This document shows positions 32,144-42,201 of a stretch of DNA of 43,205 nucleotides, one piece after another. The notes under the pieces were generated by a model. That model searched no databases. It was not told where the DNA came from and saw only the letters and a list, made by a program, of their open reading frames with translations. Made by a program: the position numbers and the translations under genes. The stretch comes from Bacteroidaceae bacterium (GTDB lineage: Bacteria > Bacteroidota > Bacteroidia > Bacteroidales > Bacteroidaceae), in assembly GCA_017554605.1 (NCBI GenBank), contig JAFZIA010000094.1:1-43205 (forward strand), written 5' to 3'. Within the stretch, counting starts at the first letter, position 1, and each line of letters starts with the position of its first letter.

Positions 32144-34921
32144 ATGAACACAATTAAACAATTGCTGATTACAATAGCAGTGCTATTGTACAGCGCAACA
32201 GCAAACGCCCAAAGTTTTAAAGTTGACGGCATATATTACAACATATTATCCGATGAAGATATGACTGTTGAGGTTAGTAACGGCAAGTCTTATAGTGGCG
32301 ATATAAACATACTAAAAAATTTCACTTTACCTACACATTATTATAAATCCTGGGAATCTACAAACCATAGCAACAGTACAACATCAGAAACTAGCTATAT
32401 TTTAGACGTTGAAGCAGGTGATATCTTAACTTTTGATTGGTCTGTTTCTAGCGACGATTACGATTACCTTATCATCACACTGGACGGCACTAAAATCATA
32501 AAAAAGAGTGGTGCTTTAAGCGGTAATTATAACAAAACTTTCAATTCTGCCGGCACGCACACTCTCGTTATTAAATACACCAAAGACTATTCATATACTT
32601 GGGGTAATGATATTGGTAAAATTTACAATGTTCAACTTAAAAGTTCAAGCAATAAATTCTGTTACACTACTACAAGCATTGGAAAAGACGCGTTCTACAA
32701 TTGCACTGGGCTTACAAGCATAACAATACCTAACAGCGTAACAACTATTGGAGTAGAAGCATTCTATGGCTGCAGCAGCCTTACAAGCATAGAAATACCA
32801 AACAGCGTAACAACGATTGGAAAATACGCGTTCTACGGTTGTTCCGGACTTACAAGTATAACAATCCCCAACAGCGTAACAACGATTGAAAGGCAGGCGT
32901 TCAGCAAATGCACCAGCCTTACAAGCATAGAAATACCTAACAGCGTAACAACGATTGGACCAAGCGCGTTTGAGGGTTGTTCTGGACTTAAAAAACTAAC
33001 AATTGGTAAAAATGTAGAAATAATTGGTAATAATGCTTTTAACGAGTGTACTAAATTAAAAGATTTACGCATAGAAGACGGTGAAAAAATATTAAATTTA
33101 GGATATTGTACTTCTAAAGATAAAGGTTTATTCTATTCCTGTCCATTAAGAAGATTATATTTAGGTAGAAATCTCTCATTTGAGTATAATTTTTCACCTT
33201 TTTATGATAAAAAGCTCTTAGCATCCGTAACAATCAGTAATAGTGTTACAACCATTTGCGAATATGAATTATACGGTTGCACTGGCCTTACAAGTATAGA
33301 AATTCCTAACAGCGTAACAACTATTGGAGATTACGCGTTCTACGGTTGTTCCGGACTTACAAGTATAACAATCCCCAACAGCGTTACAACTATTGGAGAT
33401 TACGCGTTCTACTGGTGCCCTGGCCTTACAAGCATAGAAATACCTAACAGCGCAACAACAATTGGAGATTACGCGTTCAGCTATTGCACCATTACAAGCA
33501 TAGAAATACCTAACAGCGTAACAAGGATTGGAGAAAGAGCGTTCTTAGAATGCACTGGCCTTACAAGCATTGTAGTGGCAGAGGATAACACTATCTATGA
33601 TAGTCGCGAGGATTGCAATGCTATTATTGAGACTGCAACAAATACACTTATTTCAGGTTGCAAAAACACCATAATCCCTAACAGCGTAACAACTATTGGA
33701 AATAGCGCGTTCATGGCTTGCAGTAGCCTTACAAGTGTAAAAATAGGAAACAGCGTAACAACAATTGGAGATTACGCGTTCAGTAATTGCAAAGGCCTTA
33801 CAAGCATAGAAATACCTAACTGCGTAACAACAATTGGAGATTACGCGTTCAATAATTGCGATGGTCTTACAAGTGTAAGAATAGGAAACAGCGTAACAAC
33901 TATTGGAAATAGCGCGTTCAGCGGTTGCACTAGCCTTACAAGCATAGAAATACCTAACAGCGTAACAACAATTGGAGATTACACGTTCTACCATTGCGAA
34001 GGACTTACAAGCATAGAAATACCCAACAGCGTAACAACAATTGGAGAATGGGCGTTCAGCTATTGCGACGGCCTTACAAGCATAACAATCCCTAACAGCG
34101 TAACAACGATTGGAGAAAGAGCGTTCTATCTATGCAACAGGCTTACAAGTGTAACATCACTTATCAGCGCCAATGAATTATTTTCAATAGGAAATAATGT
34201 ATTCAAAGAGGTCGATAAAAACGCTTGTACCCTTTATGTACCCTACGGAGCAAAAGAGACATACGAAGGAACCGACGGCTGGAACAAATTTACAAATATT
34301 GTTGAGATGAAAGGCTACGACCTTACCGTATCGGCAGCAGGGTACGCTACACTATATTTGGATTTTAATGCAGAAATCCCCGAGGGCGTTGAGGTGTACA
34401 CCGCAAGCAACGTGGACGGCAACCGCCTTATGATGCAGCAGGTGACAGGTGTTTTGCCCGCAAACACAGGCGTAATTGTAAGAGCCGAGCAAGGCACATA
34501 CACATTTGAGCAGAGCTTTGAGGAGACCGAAGCAATTGAGAACAACCTGCTCCGTGGTTCAGTAGAGGACGAATACATCACACCCGAGAAAGGCGCAAGA
34601 TACTATGTTCTTGCAATGAAAGACGGCGTTGTGGGAATGTACAAGGATGCACTCAGCGGTGGCACATTCAAGAACAATGCTAACAAGGCATATCTGCAAC
34701 TCAAACCCCAGCTTGGCATCTACGATGAAGAGGTAGACACCGAGAACCCTGGAATGCAGCTCAGCAACAGATACTACTTCGACTTTAGCGGTACAACAGC
34801 AATAGAGCCCGTTATAAACAAGGTTGAAGACAATATCTACTACGACCTCAGCGGCCGTCGCGTGGAGAATCCCACACGTGGAATTTATATCCTTAACGGT
34901 AAGAAGATACTTGTTAAATAA
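32144..34921 (+). CDS. BspA-like leucine-rich-repeat surface protein
   Basis: 925 aa from the ATG at 32144, chosen because the next residues form a signal peptide (MNTIKQLLITIAVLLYSATA, then NAQ). A short SFKVDGIYYNIL segment is followed by a ~110-residue jelly-roll-like insertion (LDVEAGDILTFDWSVSSDDY), then about 18 LRR_5 units of ~23 residues with the consensus TTIGDYAFYGCSGLTSIEIP. Two longer insertions interrupt them after units 6 and 11. The last ~200 residues form a beta-rich region and a C-terminal sorting-type end (YYDLSGRRVENPTRGIYILN), as in type IX secreted or surface-anchored proteins of Bacteroidales. BspA-like proteins bind host matrix or other bacteria. The LRR part is AT-rich, the C-terminal part is not. 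Confidence 0.88.
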   Translation: MNTIKQLLITIAVLLYSATANAQSFKVDGIYYNILSDEDMTVEVSNGKSYSGDINILKNFTLPTHYYKSWESTNHSNSTTSETSYILDVEAGDILTFDWSVSSDDYDYLIITLDGTKIIKKSGALSGNYNKTFNSAGTHTLVIKYTKDYSYTWGNDIGKIYNVQLKSSSNKFCYTTTSIGKDAFYNCTGLTSITIPNSVTTIGVEAFYGCSSLTSIEIPNSVTTIGKYAFYGCSGLTSITIPNSVTTIERQAFSKCTSLTSIEIPNSVTTIGPSAFEGCSGLKKLTIGKNVEIIGNNAFNECTKLKDLRIEDGEKILNLGYCTSKDKGLFYSCPLRRLYLGRNLSFEYNFSPFYDKKLLASVTISNSVTTICEYELYGCTGLTSIEIPNSVTTIGDYAFYGCSGLTSITIPNSVTTIGDYAFYWCPGLTSIEIPNSATTIGDYAFSYCTITSIEIPNSVTRIGERAFLECTGLTSIVVAEDNTIYDSREDCNAIIETATNTLISGCKNTIIPNSVTTIGNSAFMACSSLTSVKIGNSVTTIGDYAFSNCKGLTSIEIPNCVTTIGDYAFNNCDGLTSVRIGNSVTTIGNSAFSGCTSLTSIEIPNSVTTIGDYTFYHCEGLTSIEIPNSVTTIGEWAFSYCDGLTSITIPNSVTTIGERAFYLCNRLTSVTSLISANELFSIGNNVFKEVDKNACTLYVPYGAKETYEGTDGWNKFTNIVEMKGYDLTVSAAGYATLYLDFNAEIPEGVEVYTASNVDGNRLMMQQVTGVLPANTGVIVRAEQGTYTFEQSFEETEAIENNLLRGSVEDEYITPEKGARYYVLAMKDGVVGMYKDALSGGTFKNNANKAYLQLKPQLGIYDEEVDTENPGMQLSNRYYFDFSGTTAIEPVINKVEDNIYYDLSGRRVENPTRGIYILNGKKILVK
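32690..34150 (+). repeat. Tandem 69-base DNA repeats encoding the leucine-rich repeats
   Basis: The LRR units are almost identical as DNA, with recurring ACCTAACAGCGTAACAAC and ATTGGAGATTACGCGTTC blocks at a 69-base step. Such runs are prone to unequal recombination, so the number of units can vary among cells or strains, and assembly errors are possible here. Confidence 0.75.
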
Positions 34922-34947
34922 GGCATATTACTTATAGTACAATTTAT

Positions 34948-34986
34948 CCGCAAGCCTTTTCTTCACTGAAAGGCTTGCGGATTTTT
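34948..34986 (+). terminator. Rho-independent terminator of the BspA-like gene
   Basis: CCGCAAGCCTTT (34948-34959) pairs exactly with AAAGGCTTGCGG (34969-34980) and is followed by ATTTTTT. It stands 27 bases after the stop, facing the convergent amidase-like gene. Confidence 0.85.
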
Positions 34987-35104
34987 TAGAACTTTTTACT
35001 CAGGTCTTTTACTCAATTTTTTAGAGATACTTCACTGCGTTCCCTTAGACAAAGTTGTTGTTTCCGAAATACTTCTCTGCCACCACCATTAGTCGCCTAC
35101 TGCA

Positions 35105-38038
35105 TCAATTGAGCAAGAAACGCATAATAGAACCCATAAGCTGCACGCGCTGCTCCTCGCTGCATATTGTCTCGAACGGAAAACTTGCCGACAACACACG
35201 ATAAGCGCCAGCGTATGCAACACCCGCACTCTCCTTGCTGTCATCGAAGATAAATGAGATGAAAGCATTATCCACAGGGGCAAGAATATCGGGACGAGGT
35301 ACAGCATAGCACTCCTCATTCACAGTTCGTCCTATCTGCATACGCATATTAGAACCAAATACAACATTTTCGTTCACATCGCTGACTGTACCGCCAAAAT
35401 CCACCTTAAGGACATTGCGTATAAAACTGCGGTCATCGTCGTTCTTTATCATATCACTTGCAATGTGTGCACCGCTCACAAAGAGACGTCCACCCCTGCT
35501 GCAATAATCGGCAACGGCAGCCTGCAGTTCCTTAGGGAAACTCTTATAGGCTCTACCGTAGCCCAGGAGACCGCCTTTACCTCCCTGCTTCTCGACACCC
35601 AGAATGAGGTCGACAGCCGAATAGCCATCGAGCGACAGACAACCGTCCATAAGCGCCTCGCTGCTGCACGACACGAACGAATATCCGTTGGCAGCCAATG
35701 CCTTGCCGTGAAGATAAGGATAATCGAAACTATTGCCAGCAATGAGCATTCCCTCGAAATCGTTACCACTCATTCCCAACCCATCTTCGTAACCTATGTT
35801 CATACGCTCAAAATCGAGCTGACGGCCACAATACTCGGGAGTAGCAAGATACGGGACACCAGGGTCGGCATCAATGTCGAACCCAGCCTTTGAATGGGTA
35901 TTCACAACCTCAGGAGCACTCAAACGGTGAAATCCGTTCACAATCATCACCCTGCCCCTCTCGGCCGACGAGAGATAGGCTGTAAGCACCTCGGAAGGGA
36001 AACCCTCGCCACCCTCGTTGAGCGCAGCCACCTTGAAGCTGTACTGTACATCTTTCATCAAAGGCACCTCGACCGAACACCCCTCGACAATGCGTCCATT
36101 GTCGAAGCCACCGTTGCCCACCCTTGTATAAAGCAGATACCTCTTTGCAACAGCCGTAGGCTCAAGCGGGTCGTCCACCGGTTGCCAGCTAAGCAGCACA
36201 CTGCCCTCGCCCTCGAACTGTACCGAGAAATCCTTTACGGGCAAAGGCTGTACCACACACTCCTCGCCATTTACGAACGACAGATGCCTGAGCAGAGCCT
36301 TATACACGGCACGTGCAATGACAAACTTGAATTCAGGGTCGTGTCCGTAAACCATATCCATAAAATTCTGATGCGAGAGGGACTCCAAAATCATAGACGG
36401 CACAACCGGCAGACGCGACTCACTGTAACTCCTGTCCCACAATCCACGACAGGACCAATCGACATTATAAAGAGACTCAATATCGTCACGAATACTCTCA
36501 ACCACAGCACCAGCCATATCACGTGAAATATAACGTGAGAGACCGCTTGCCAATGTATCGCCGCTGAACTCGGTTGTAACAATTCCCAATGTACCTATTA
36601 TTTCGTCCTTATCGGAGTATCCCGCATCGGAGTGAAAGCCGAATGACATTTCAATAGGCACAGCCAACCCCGTCGTATCGGGATTATAGACCGAACCGCC
36701 AGAAAGATGATTGAGCGCGTGCGAACGGGAATTTATATCATCGGTATAATCCCTCACTCCCTCGCTTGGAGAATAGACCTCATAGGGAAATCCGCCCCAC
36801 TGGAGCGCGTAACGCGCACCCTCCATATACCGCGGCAGCCCGCTTGTGACAAGGATACTGTCGCCACGGGCAACCGTTCCCATTCCGCCACCGAAGCGCA
36901 CCGCATCGGCACTCACCACTCCACTGTGTGCGCTCGCATTGTCGAGCAGCACGCCTTGATTTTCCATTGCCCCCGCCTTAAAATCGAATGTTCCAAGATA
37001 GACCCACGTGCCGCCGCCCATCTGCTGATTGACGCGGTACTCGGTCACTCCACCTGCGTGCAGGACACTGTAATGTGCATCGGGGACAGAATTTTCGCCG
37101 CTCTTGTACGACACATACACTGCGTATCGCCCCGACGCGGGAATCTCGGGCACCCATTTCGCAACAGCCGTTGCCTTGTCGCAGCTTCCGCTCGTAACCG
37201 CCTCACGCGCTGTGCCGTCGGCAAAAGGATTCTCGCGGTCGACAAAATGGCCGCTACGTTGCATATAACCGCCCTGAACGACACTCCAGGCGCCCTTGTT
37301 GGCCGGTCCTTCGAGATATTGCGATGCATCGAGGATAAGGTCATTGTCGACAATGACACTCCTGGGCTGCCAGTCCCTCTCGCGCGGAGTATATACTATG
37401 GCACCCGAATTTTCGAGCATAGGCATAAGGAAGGGAACAACGATGGACTGCGTGAAGAGGTCCTCGGTTGTACAATAGAGTGCCGGGCGCTGCCACTGCC
37501 ACGCCTGCTTGTCATTGGCAAACACACGGCCGTGACTCTGCCACAGCGCCAGATGCCGCCCCGAAAGGCCTTTGGCGGGAACATACGGACGGGAGACATT
37601 CCGCACCCAGGGTTCTCCAGCGTATTTCACATTGCCCGACATTCGTGACGCATCATACTTCTTGCGCGCCCTCATAGTATTGGGCACAAGCCACTCGATA
37701 GGTTTCCTGTGGGCGATAATCTCTATCTTATATTTACGGTACTCCTTGGGCAGGACATCTTTTACATCGGAGTAAATCTTGTCGACAAGCTCGGGAGTAA
37801 AGACCTGTATTGCAAAATTGCGGTTGGCGTATATTGTAATTCTCTTATGTTTCCTGTTGATTACTATATTATTGCGTTTTTTCTCAAGCCCGCAGTTTTT
37901 CATAGTAAAGCCGTCGTGGACATACTCCGCGAAATATTTCTCCACCGCTCGTTTAACAACTTTGTCGGCACTCTGTGCCGACAAAGTTGAAGAACATAGC
38001 ATAATGGCAACCAATGCCAATATCTGTCTTATGCGCAT
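35105..38038 (-). CDS. Secreted amidase-like protein with an inserted golvesin-type domain (xanthan-lyase-like)
   Basis: 977 aa, signal peptide 1-21 (LALVAIMLCSSTLSA). Residues ~155-225 and ~390-600 together resemble an N-acetylmuramoyl-L-alanine amidase fold (QSHGRVF; SFGFHSDAG; a family-like ESLSHQNFMDM end), but are interrupted at ~230-385 by a golvesin C-terminal-like module (GRYAVYVSYKSGENSVPDAH, TWVYLGTFDF). A fibronectin type III domain (~605-690) and a C-terminal glutamine-amidotransferase-like domain (~700-977, with DYCSRGGRLFVSGAHIASDM) follow. Databases often call this architecture xanthan lyase, a name I would not trust for function. Its substrate may be peptidoglycan or a polysaccharide. 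The preceding gene, a small conserved protein, is 13 bases upstream. Confidence 0.7.
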   Translation of the reverse strand: MRIRQILALVAIMLCSSTLSAQSADKVVKRAVEKYFAEYVHDGFTMKNCGLEKKRNNIVINRKHKRITIYANRNFAIQVFTPELVDKIYSDVKDVLPKEYRKYKIEIIAHRKPIEWLVPNTMRARKKYDASRMSGNVKYAGEPWVRNVSRPYVPAKGLSGRHLALWQSHGRVFANDKQAWQWQRPALYCTTEDLFTQSIVVPFLMPMLENSGAIVYTPRERDWQPRSVIVDNDLILDASQYLEGPANKGAWSVVQGGYMQRSGHFVDRENPFADGTAREAVTSGSCDKATAVAKWVPEIPASGRYAVYVSYKSGENSVPDAHYSVLHAGGVTEYRVNQQMGGGTWVYLGTFDFKAGAMENQGVLLDNASAHSGVVSADAVRFGGGMGTVARGDSILVTSGLPRYMEGARYALQWGGFPYEVYSPSEGVRDYTDDINSRSHALNHLSGGSVYNPDTTGLAVPIEMSFGFHSDAGYSDKDEIIGTLGIVTTEFSGDTLASGLSRYISRDMAGAVVESIRDDIESLYNVDWSCRGLWDRSYSESRLPVVPSMILESLSHQNFMDMVYGHDPEFKFVIARAVYKALLRHLSFVNGEECVVQPLPVKDFSVQFEGEGSVLLSWQPVDDPLEPTAVAKRYLLYTRVGNGGFDNGRIVEGCSVEVPLMKDVQYSFKVAALNEGGEGFPSEVLTAYLSSAERGRVMIVNGFHRLSAPEVVNTHSKAGFDIDADPGVPYLATPEYCGRQLDFERMNIGYEDGLGMSGNDFEGMLIAGNSFDYPYLHGKALAANGYSFVSCSSEALMDGCLSLDGYSAVDLILGVEKQGGKGGLLGYGRAYKSFPKELQAAVADYCSRGGRLFVSGAHIASDMIKNDDDRSFIRNVLKVDFGGTVSDVNENVVFGSNMRMQIGRTVNEECYAVPRPDILAPVDNAFISFIFDDSKESAGVAYAGAYRVLSASFPFETICSEEQRVQLMGSIMRFLLN

Positions 38039-38051
38039 AGTTTTTTCACTG

Positions 38052-38330
38052 TTACTTTACATCTGCCAGTCTGTTGATACTGTCGAGTATAACCTTAGCC
38101 TCTTCGTTGAACGACATACACAGTGTGTCGTAATATTTTCTTGCGGGAAGGCCCGGCTCGGGGTGGCTCACACGTTCAACATACTCCTTATTGAGAGCGA
38201 ATATACTATTGAATACATCAACCCACTCGGCTGCGTCCGCTTTTGACTCATACGATGCAAAGAAAGCCTGTGTTGCCAACTGGTCGGCCACGTAAGTTAT
38301 CACTTTCTTGAGATTTTTTCTGCTTGCCAT
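38052..38330 (-). CDS. Small conserved protein of unknown function
   Basis: 92 aa, all-helical in appearance and without a signal peptide (MASRKNLKKVITYVADQLAT). It is just upstream of the amidase-like gene on the same strand. I know no family for it. The first residues are basic and the rest acidic; it could be a small cytoplasmic adaptor. Confidence 0.6.
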   Translation of the reverse strand: MASRKNLKKVITYVADQLATQAFFASYESKADAAEWVDVFNSIFALNKEYVERVSHPEPGLPARKYYDTLCMSFNEEAKVILDSINRLADVK

Positions 38331-38533
38331 AAGATTTATATTTTTAGGATTAAAGACAACGTAAAGATATACCTAAATTCAGAATTATGCAAGACATACA
38401 CCCCCTCATCAATAAATTTTAGATATTTTTCCACAAAAGAGATAAAAAAACCGTTTATGCTTTTAATTCTCACAAAAAAAAGCGAAATTTGCAGTTAAGA
38501 AATGACATTTTCAACCAAATTAATATTAATATT
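38331..38533. other. Divergent promoter region between the small protein gene and pfp
   Basis: About 200 bases. A minus-strand TATCTTTA (one mismatch to the -7 consensus) is near 38360, and a weak plus-strand GAAATTTG lies near 38485 before pfp. No other structure was seen. Confidence 0.35.
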
Positions 38534-40180
38534 ATGAAAATTAGCGCATTGCAAAAGGCAAGGGCAGCTTACGAGCCCAAGTTACCTCAGGCACTCAAAG
38601 AGGTAGTAAAAGTATGCGAGGGAGCAGCAACTGAGTCGGTAGCCGACCAGGAGGCCATCAAATCAATGTTCCCCAACACCTACGGACTTCCCATCATCAC
38701 ATTCGAAAAGGGCGGCGAGGTTAAGGAGTACCCCGCAATCAACGTGGGAGTTATCCTCTCGGGCGGTCAGGCTCCCGGCGGCCACAACGTCATCGCAGGT
38801 CTTTTTGACGGAGTAAAGAAGCTCAATCCCCAGAGCCGTCTCTACGGTTTCCTTATGGGCCCCGGCGGTCTTGTTGACCACAAATATATGGAGATTACAG
38901 CCGAGATTATGGACGCTTACCGCAACACAGGTGGTTTCGACATCATCGGCTCGGGCCGTACAAAGCTCGAGAAGACAGAGCAGTTCGACAAGGGTCTCGA
39001 GATCATCAAGGAGCTCGACATCAAGGCTCTTGTAATCATCGGCGGTGACGACTCCAACACCAACGCTTGTGTGCTCGCCGAGTACTACGCAGCAAAGAAC
39101 ACAGGTGTTCAGGTAATCGGCTGTCCCAAGACTATCGACGGCGACCTCAAGAACGCTTACATCGAGACATCATTCGGTTTCGACACAGCTTGTAAGGTAT
39201 ATTCTGAGGTTATCGGCAACATACAGCGCGACTGTAACTCGGCTCAGAAATACTGGCACTTCATCAAGCTTATGGGCCGTTCGGCATCGCACATCGCTCT
39301 TGAGTGCGCACTCCAGACACAGCCCAACTACTGTATCATCTCTGAGGAGGTTGAGAAGAAGGCCCTCTCACTCGATGACATCGTAACAGCTATCGCTCAG
39401 GCAGTGGCTAACCGCGCTGCTGCAGGCAACAACTTCGGTACAGTACTTATCCCCGAGGGTCTCATCGAGTTCGTACCCGCAATGAAGGCGCTCATCGCCG
39501 AGCTCAACGACCTTCTTGCACACAAGGGCGAGGAGTATGCAGCAGTTGCACCCGAGGAGCAGCGTCAGTACATCATCGACCAGCTCTCACAGGAGAATGC
39601 AGCCGTTTACGCAAGCCTTCCCGCAGGCGTGGCACGTCAGCTCACAATGGACCGCGACCCCCACGGCAACGTACAGGTATCACTCATCGAGACCGAAAAA
39701 CTCCTCTCTGAGATGGTAGCAGGCAAGCTCGCAGCTTGGAAGGCCGAGGGCAAGTATGTCGGCAAGTTCAATCCCCAGCACCACTTCTTCGGTTATGAGG
39801 GCCGTTGCGCAGCTCCCTCCAACTACGATGCAGACTACTGCTATGCACTCGGTTACAATGCTTCGCAGCTCATCGCAGCAGGCAAGACCGGCTATATGTC
39901 ATCTATCCGCAACACAACAGCTCCCGCAGCCGAATGGGTAGCAGGCGGTATCCCCATCACTATGATGATGAATATGGAGCGCCGTCACGGCGAGATGAAG
40001 CCCGTTATCCAGAAGGCACTCGTCGACCTTGAGGGTGCACCCTTCAAGACATTCGCTGCCAACAGAGAGCAGTGGGCTAACGAGACCTGCTATGTTTACC
40101 CCGGTCCTATCCAGTACTTTGGCCCCAGCGAGGTTTGCGACCAGACAACTGTAACTCTCGCTCTTGAGCAGGGTAAATAA
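38534..40180 (+). CDS. pfp: Diphosphate--fructose-6-phosphate 1-phosphotransferase
   Basis: 548 aa from the ATG at 38534; the frame is open 15 codons further upstream but that part lacks family sequence. The long (beta-type) PPi-dependent enzyme: [20 protein letters not shown], the PPi signature [12 protein letters not shown], and [11 protein letters not shown] with the catalytic Asp. PPi-PFK makes the glycolytic step reversible with pyrophosphate. Codon choice (many CTC, ATC and GAG) differs from the neighbours and suggests high expression. The lysozyme gene follows at 10 bases. Confidence 0.95.
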   Translation: MKISALQKARAAYEPKLPQALKEVVKVCEGAATESVADQEAIKSMFPNTYGLPIITFEKGGEVKEYPAINVGVILSGGQAPGGHNVIAGLFDGVKKLNPQSRLYGFLMGPGGLVDHKYMEITAEIMDAYRNTGGFDIIGSGRTKLEKTEQFDKGLEIIKELDIKALVIIGGDDSNTNACVLAEYYAAKNTGVQVIGCPKTIDGDLKNAYIETSFGFDTACKVYSEVIGNIQRDCNSAQKYWHFIKLMGRSASHIALECALQTQPNYCIISEEVEKKALSLDDIVTAIAQAVANRAAAGNNFGTVLIPEGLIEFVPAMKALIAELNDLLAHKGEEYAAVAPEEQRQYIIDQLSQENAAVYASLPAGVARQLTMDRDPHGNVQVSLIETEKLLSEMVAGKLAAWKAEGKYVGKFNPQHHFFGYEGRCAAPSNYDADYCYALGYNASQLIAAGKTGYMSSIRNTTAPAAEWVAGGIPITMMMNMERRHGEMKPVIQKALVDLEGAPFKTFAANREQWANETCYVYPGPIQYFGPSEVCDQTTVTLALEQGK

Positions 40181-40190
40181 GAATTAGAGA

Positions 40191-41051
40191 ATGGCTAATG
40201 CCAAGACTCATAAAAAATCAACCGGCGGACAGAAGCAAAAGGCTTCTGCCCGCCGGTCATCATCTCCGGCACAGACAAAAAAAAGGAAAAAAGGGACTCC
40301 GTCGTGGATATATATAATAGCAGGTGCACTGTGCTCTACCCTGTTCATAGCTGTAGCCTATTACATTTCCCTGCGCCCGTTCCTTTATCTGCTGCGCCCC
40401 TGCCACAGCCAGGAGCTCTACGGCATCTGTATGCCCGCAGGCCACTCGATATACGGGATAGACGTATCGCGCCACCAGGGCAACATCGACTGGGAGCAGC
40501 TCAAAAGAGGCAACGAAAAGAATCCGCCGGTAGAATTCGCCTACATAAAGGCTACAGAGGGCAGCGATTTTCTCGACCTTAAATTTGCCGACAACTTTGT
40601 CAAGGCCAAGGAACAGGGGATTATACGCGGCGCATACCACTACTTCAGCAAGCACTCCGACGGGCTTGCACAGGCCGAGATGTTCATCAGGAACGTAAAA
40701 TTAGAGAAAGGCGACCTTCCGCCCGTGGTAGACGTGGAGGAGAAACCCGAGGACAAGAAGAAATTCCTGCAGGAACTTAAAATATTCATCTCGAAAATAG
40801 AAGAACACTACGGCATAAAGCCCATCATATACTCCTACAAGAAGTACAGGGAAAAATATCTGAGCGAGCAATTCTTTGACAAATATCCTTTGTGGATAGC
40901 CCACTACTACGTGCCCAGACTCGACGATGGCACAGAGTGGCTTATGTGGCAATGCAGCGACCGCGGAGAAGTGGACGGCATAGTAGAAAAGGTAGACATC
41001 AACATCTTCAACGGCAGCAGGGAGCAGTTCGGCAGCCTGCTCATAAAATAA
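40191..41051 (+). CDS. Membrane-anchored GH25 lysozyme
   Basis: 286 aa. Residues 1-35 are Lys/Arg/Ser rich, followed by one membrane helix near 38-60 (IYIIAGALCSTLFIAVAYYI). The GH25 domain (~85-285) has GIDVSRHQGNIDW, YIKATEGSDFLD and the catalytic-pair motif PPVVDVEEKPED, plus a Trp-rich end (WLMWQCSDRGEVDG). GH25 enzymes cut the peptidoglycan glycan backbone. The N-terminal anchor would place it in the inner membrane facing the periplasm. Confidence 0.9.
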   Translation: MANAKTHKKSTGGQKQKASARRSSSPAQTKKRKKGTPSWIYIIAGALCSTLFIAVAYYISLRPFLYLLRPCHSQELYGICMPAGHSIYGIDVSRHQGNIDWEQLKRGNEKNPPVEFAYIKATEGSDFLDLKFADNFVKAKEQGIIRGAYHYFSKHSDGLAQAEMFIRNVKLEKGDLPPVVDVEEKPEDKKKFLQELKIFISKIEEHYGIKPIIYSYKKYREKYLSEQFFDKYPLWIAHYYVPRLDDGTEWLMWQCSDRGEVDGIVEKVDINIFNGSREQFGSLLIK

Positions 41052-41054
41052 CCG

Positions 41055-42137
41055 TTATCCTTTATACGAGGCACTTGCAGCCGAATAGTTGCGCCAAGCA
41101 TCGAGCAGTGCGCAGAAATCCTCGGGCAGTTCCGAATCAAAATGCATCATCTCCTTTGTTACGGGGTGCACAAAGCCGAGCGTCTTTGCGTGCAGCGCCT
41201 GACGCGGACAGAGCTTGAAGCAGTTCCTCACGAACTGGCTGTACTTGTTGAACTGTGTACCGCGAAGAATCTCGTCGCCACCGTAGACATCGTCGTTGAA
41301 GAGTATGTGGCCAATGTGCTTCATATGCACGCGAATCTGATGTGTGCGTCCCGTCTCAAGATTGCACTCAATGAGCGAGACGTAGCTCAACCGTTCGAGC
41401 ACACGATAATGCGTGACTGCGTGCTTGCCTACAGCCTCATCAACGGACACCGCCATCTGCAACCTGTTACGGGGATTGCGCGTGATATTGCCGACAACCG
41501 TTCCCGCATCGTCCTTGAGCGCGCCCCACACTACCGCATTATAGGTACGCCGGGTTGTCTTGTTGAAGAACTGCTGACCGAGGAAGGCCTTTGCGTATGC
41601 AGTCTTTGCCACAACCAAAAGACCCGATGTATTCTTGTCGATGCGGTGCACGAGCCCCACCTGCGGGTCGTTAGGGTCGAAGCTGGGATTATCCTTGAGG
41701 TGCCACGCAACGGCATTTATCAGTGTGCCGTGACTGTTTCCGCAACCGGGGTGCACCACAAGCCCTGCCGGCTTGTTCACCACCATAAGCTCGTCGTCCT
41801 CGTAGACTACATTCAACGGTATATCCTCGGGTAGAATCGTACTGTCATACTCGGGACGGTTCATTGTAATCACAATCTCGTCAAGAGGCTTTACCTTATA
41901 GTTGCTCTTTACAGCCTTACCGTTGACGGCTATTGAGCCTGCGTCGGCAGCCTGCTGTATCTTGTTGCGGGAGGTATTGGCCAAATGGTCGATAAGGAAC
42001 TTGTCTATGCGCACGGGCGACTGTCCCTTGTCGGCTACAATTGTGATGCGTCGCATCTGTGCCTCCGCGGCATCTACAAGCTCGTCAATATCCACAAGTT
42101 CATCTTCAAACTCAAGCAACTGTTCCTCGTCTGTCAT
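41055..42137 (-). CDS. RluD-family 23S rRNA pseudouridine synthase
   Basis: 360 aa. Residues ~20-110 hold an S4 domain (RIDKFLIDHLANTSRNKIQQ). The catalytic motif is HRIDKNTSGLLVVAKT with the nucleophilic Asp. The C-terminal part (TGRTHQIRVHMKHIGH, LHAKTLGFVHP) matches RluA/RluD enzymes. RluD is known to modify U1911, U1915 and U1917 of 23S rRNA; which sites this one modifies is not determined. The N-terminal ~35 residues are acidic and longer than usual. Confidence 0.92.
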   Translation of the reverse strand: MTDEEQLLEFEDELVDIDELVDAAEAQMRRITIVADKGQSPVRIDKFLIDHLANTSRNKIQQAADAGSIAVNGKAVKSNYKVKPLDEIVITMNRPEYDSTILPEDIPLNVVYEDDELMVVNKPAGLVVHPGCGNSHGTLINAVAWHLKDNPSFDPNDPQVGLVHRIDKNTSGLLVVAKTAYAKAFLGQQFFNKTTRRTYNAVVWGALKDDAGTVVGNITRNPRNRLQMAVSVDEAVGKHAVTHYRVLERLSYVSLIECNLETGRTHQIRVHMKHIGHILFNDDVYGGDEILRGTQFNKYSQFVRNCFKLCPRQALHAKTLGFVHPVTKEMMHFDSELPEDFCALLDAWRNYSAASASYKG

Positions 42138-42201
42138 ATTGGGGGATTACTTTTATGTTATGCCACTATACTCAAAAAAAACAAAAAGAGACACCTGTCT
42201 T

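Noticed and set aside
33653-33994. A minus-strand repeat-like frame opposite the LRR units
   Set aside because: It is the mirror of the 69-base repeats and has no independent evidence of being a gene.
32690-34150. A CRISPR array, because of the regular repeats
   Set aside because: The repeats are 69 bases in step, in frame, and code for LRR units without unique spacers.
31895-34921. Reading the whole frame as a single 1008-aa protein
   Set aside because: A signal peptide starts at residue 84, so the preceding 83 codons are better read as a fused neighbouring frame.
38489-38533. An in-frame 15-codon extension upstream of pfp
   Set aside because: The sequence is AT-rich, without family residues, and the ATG at 38534 has the expected start of the protein.
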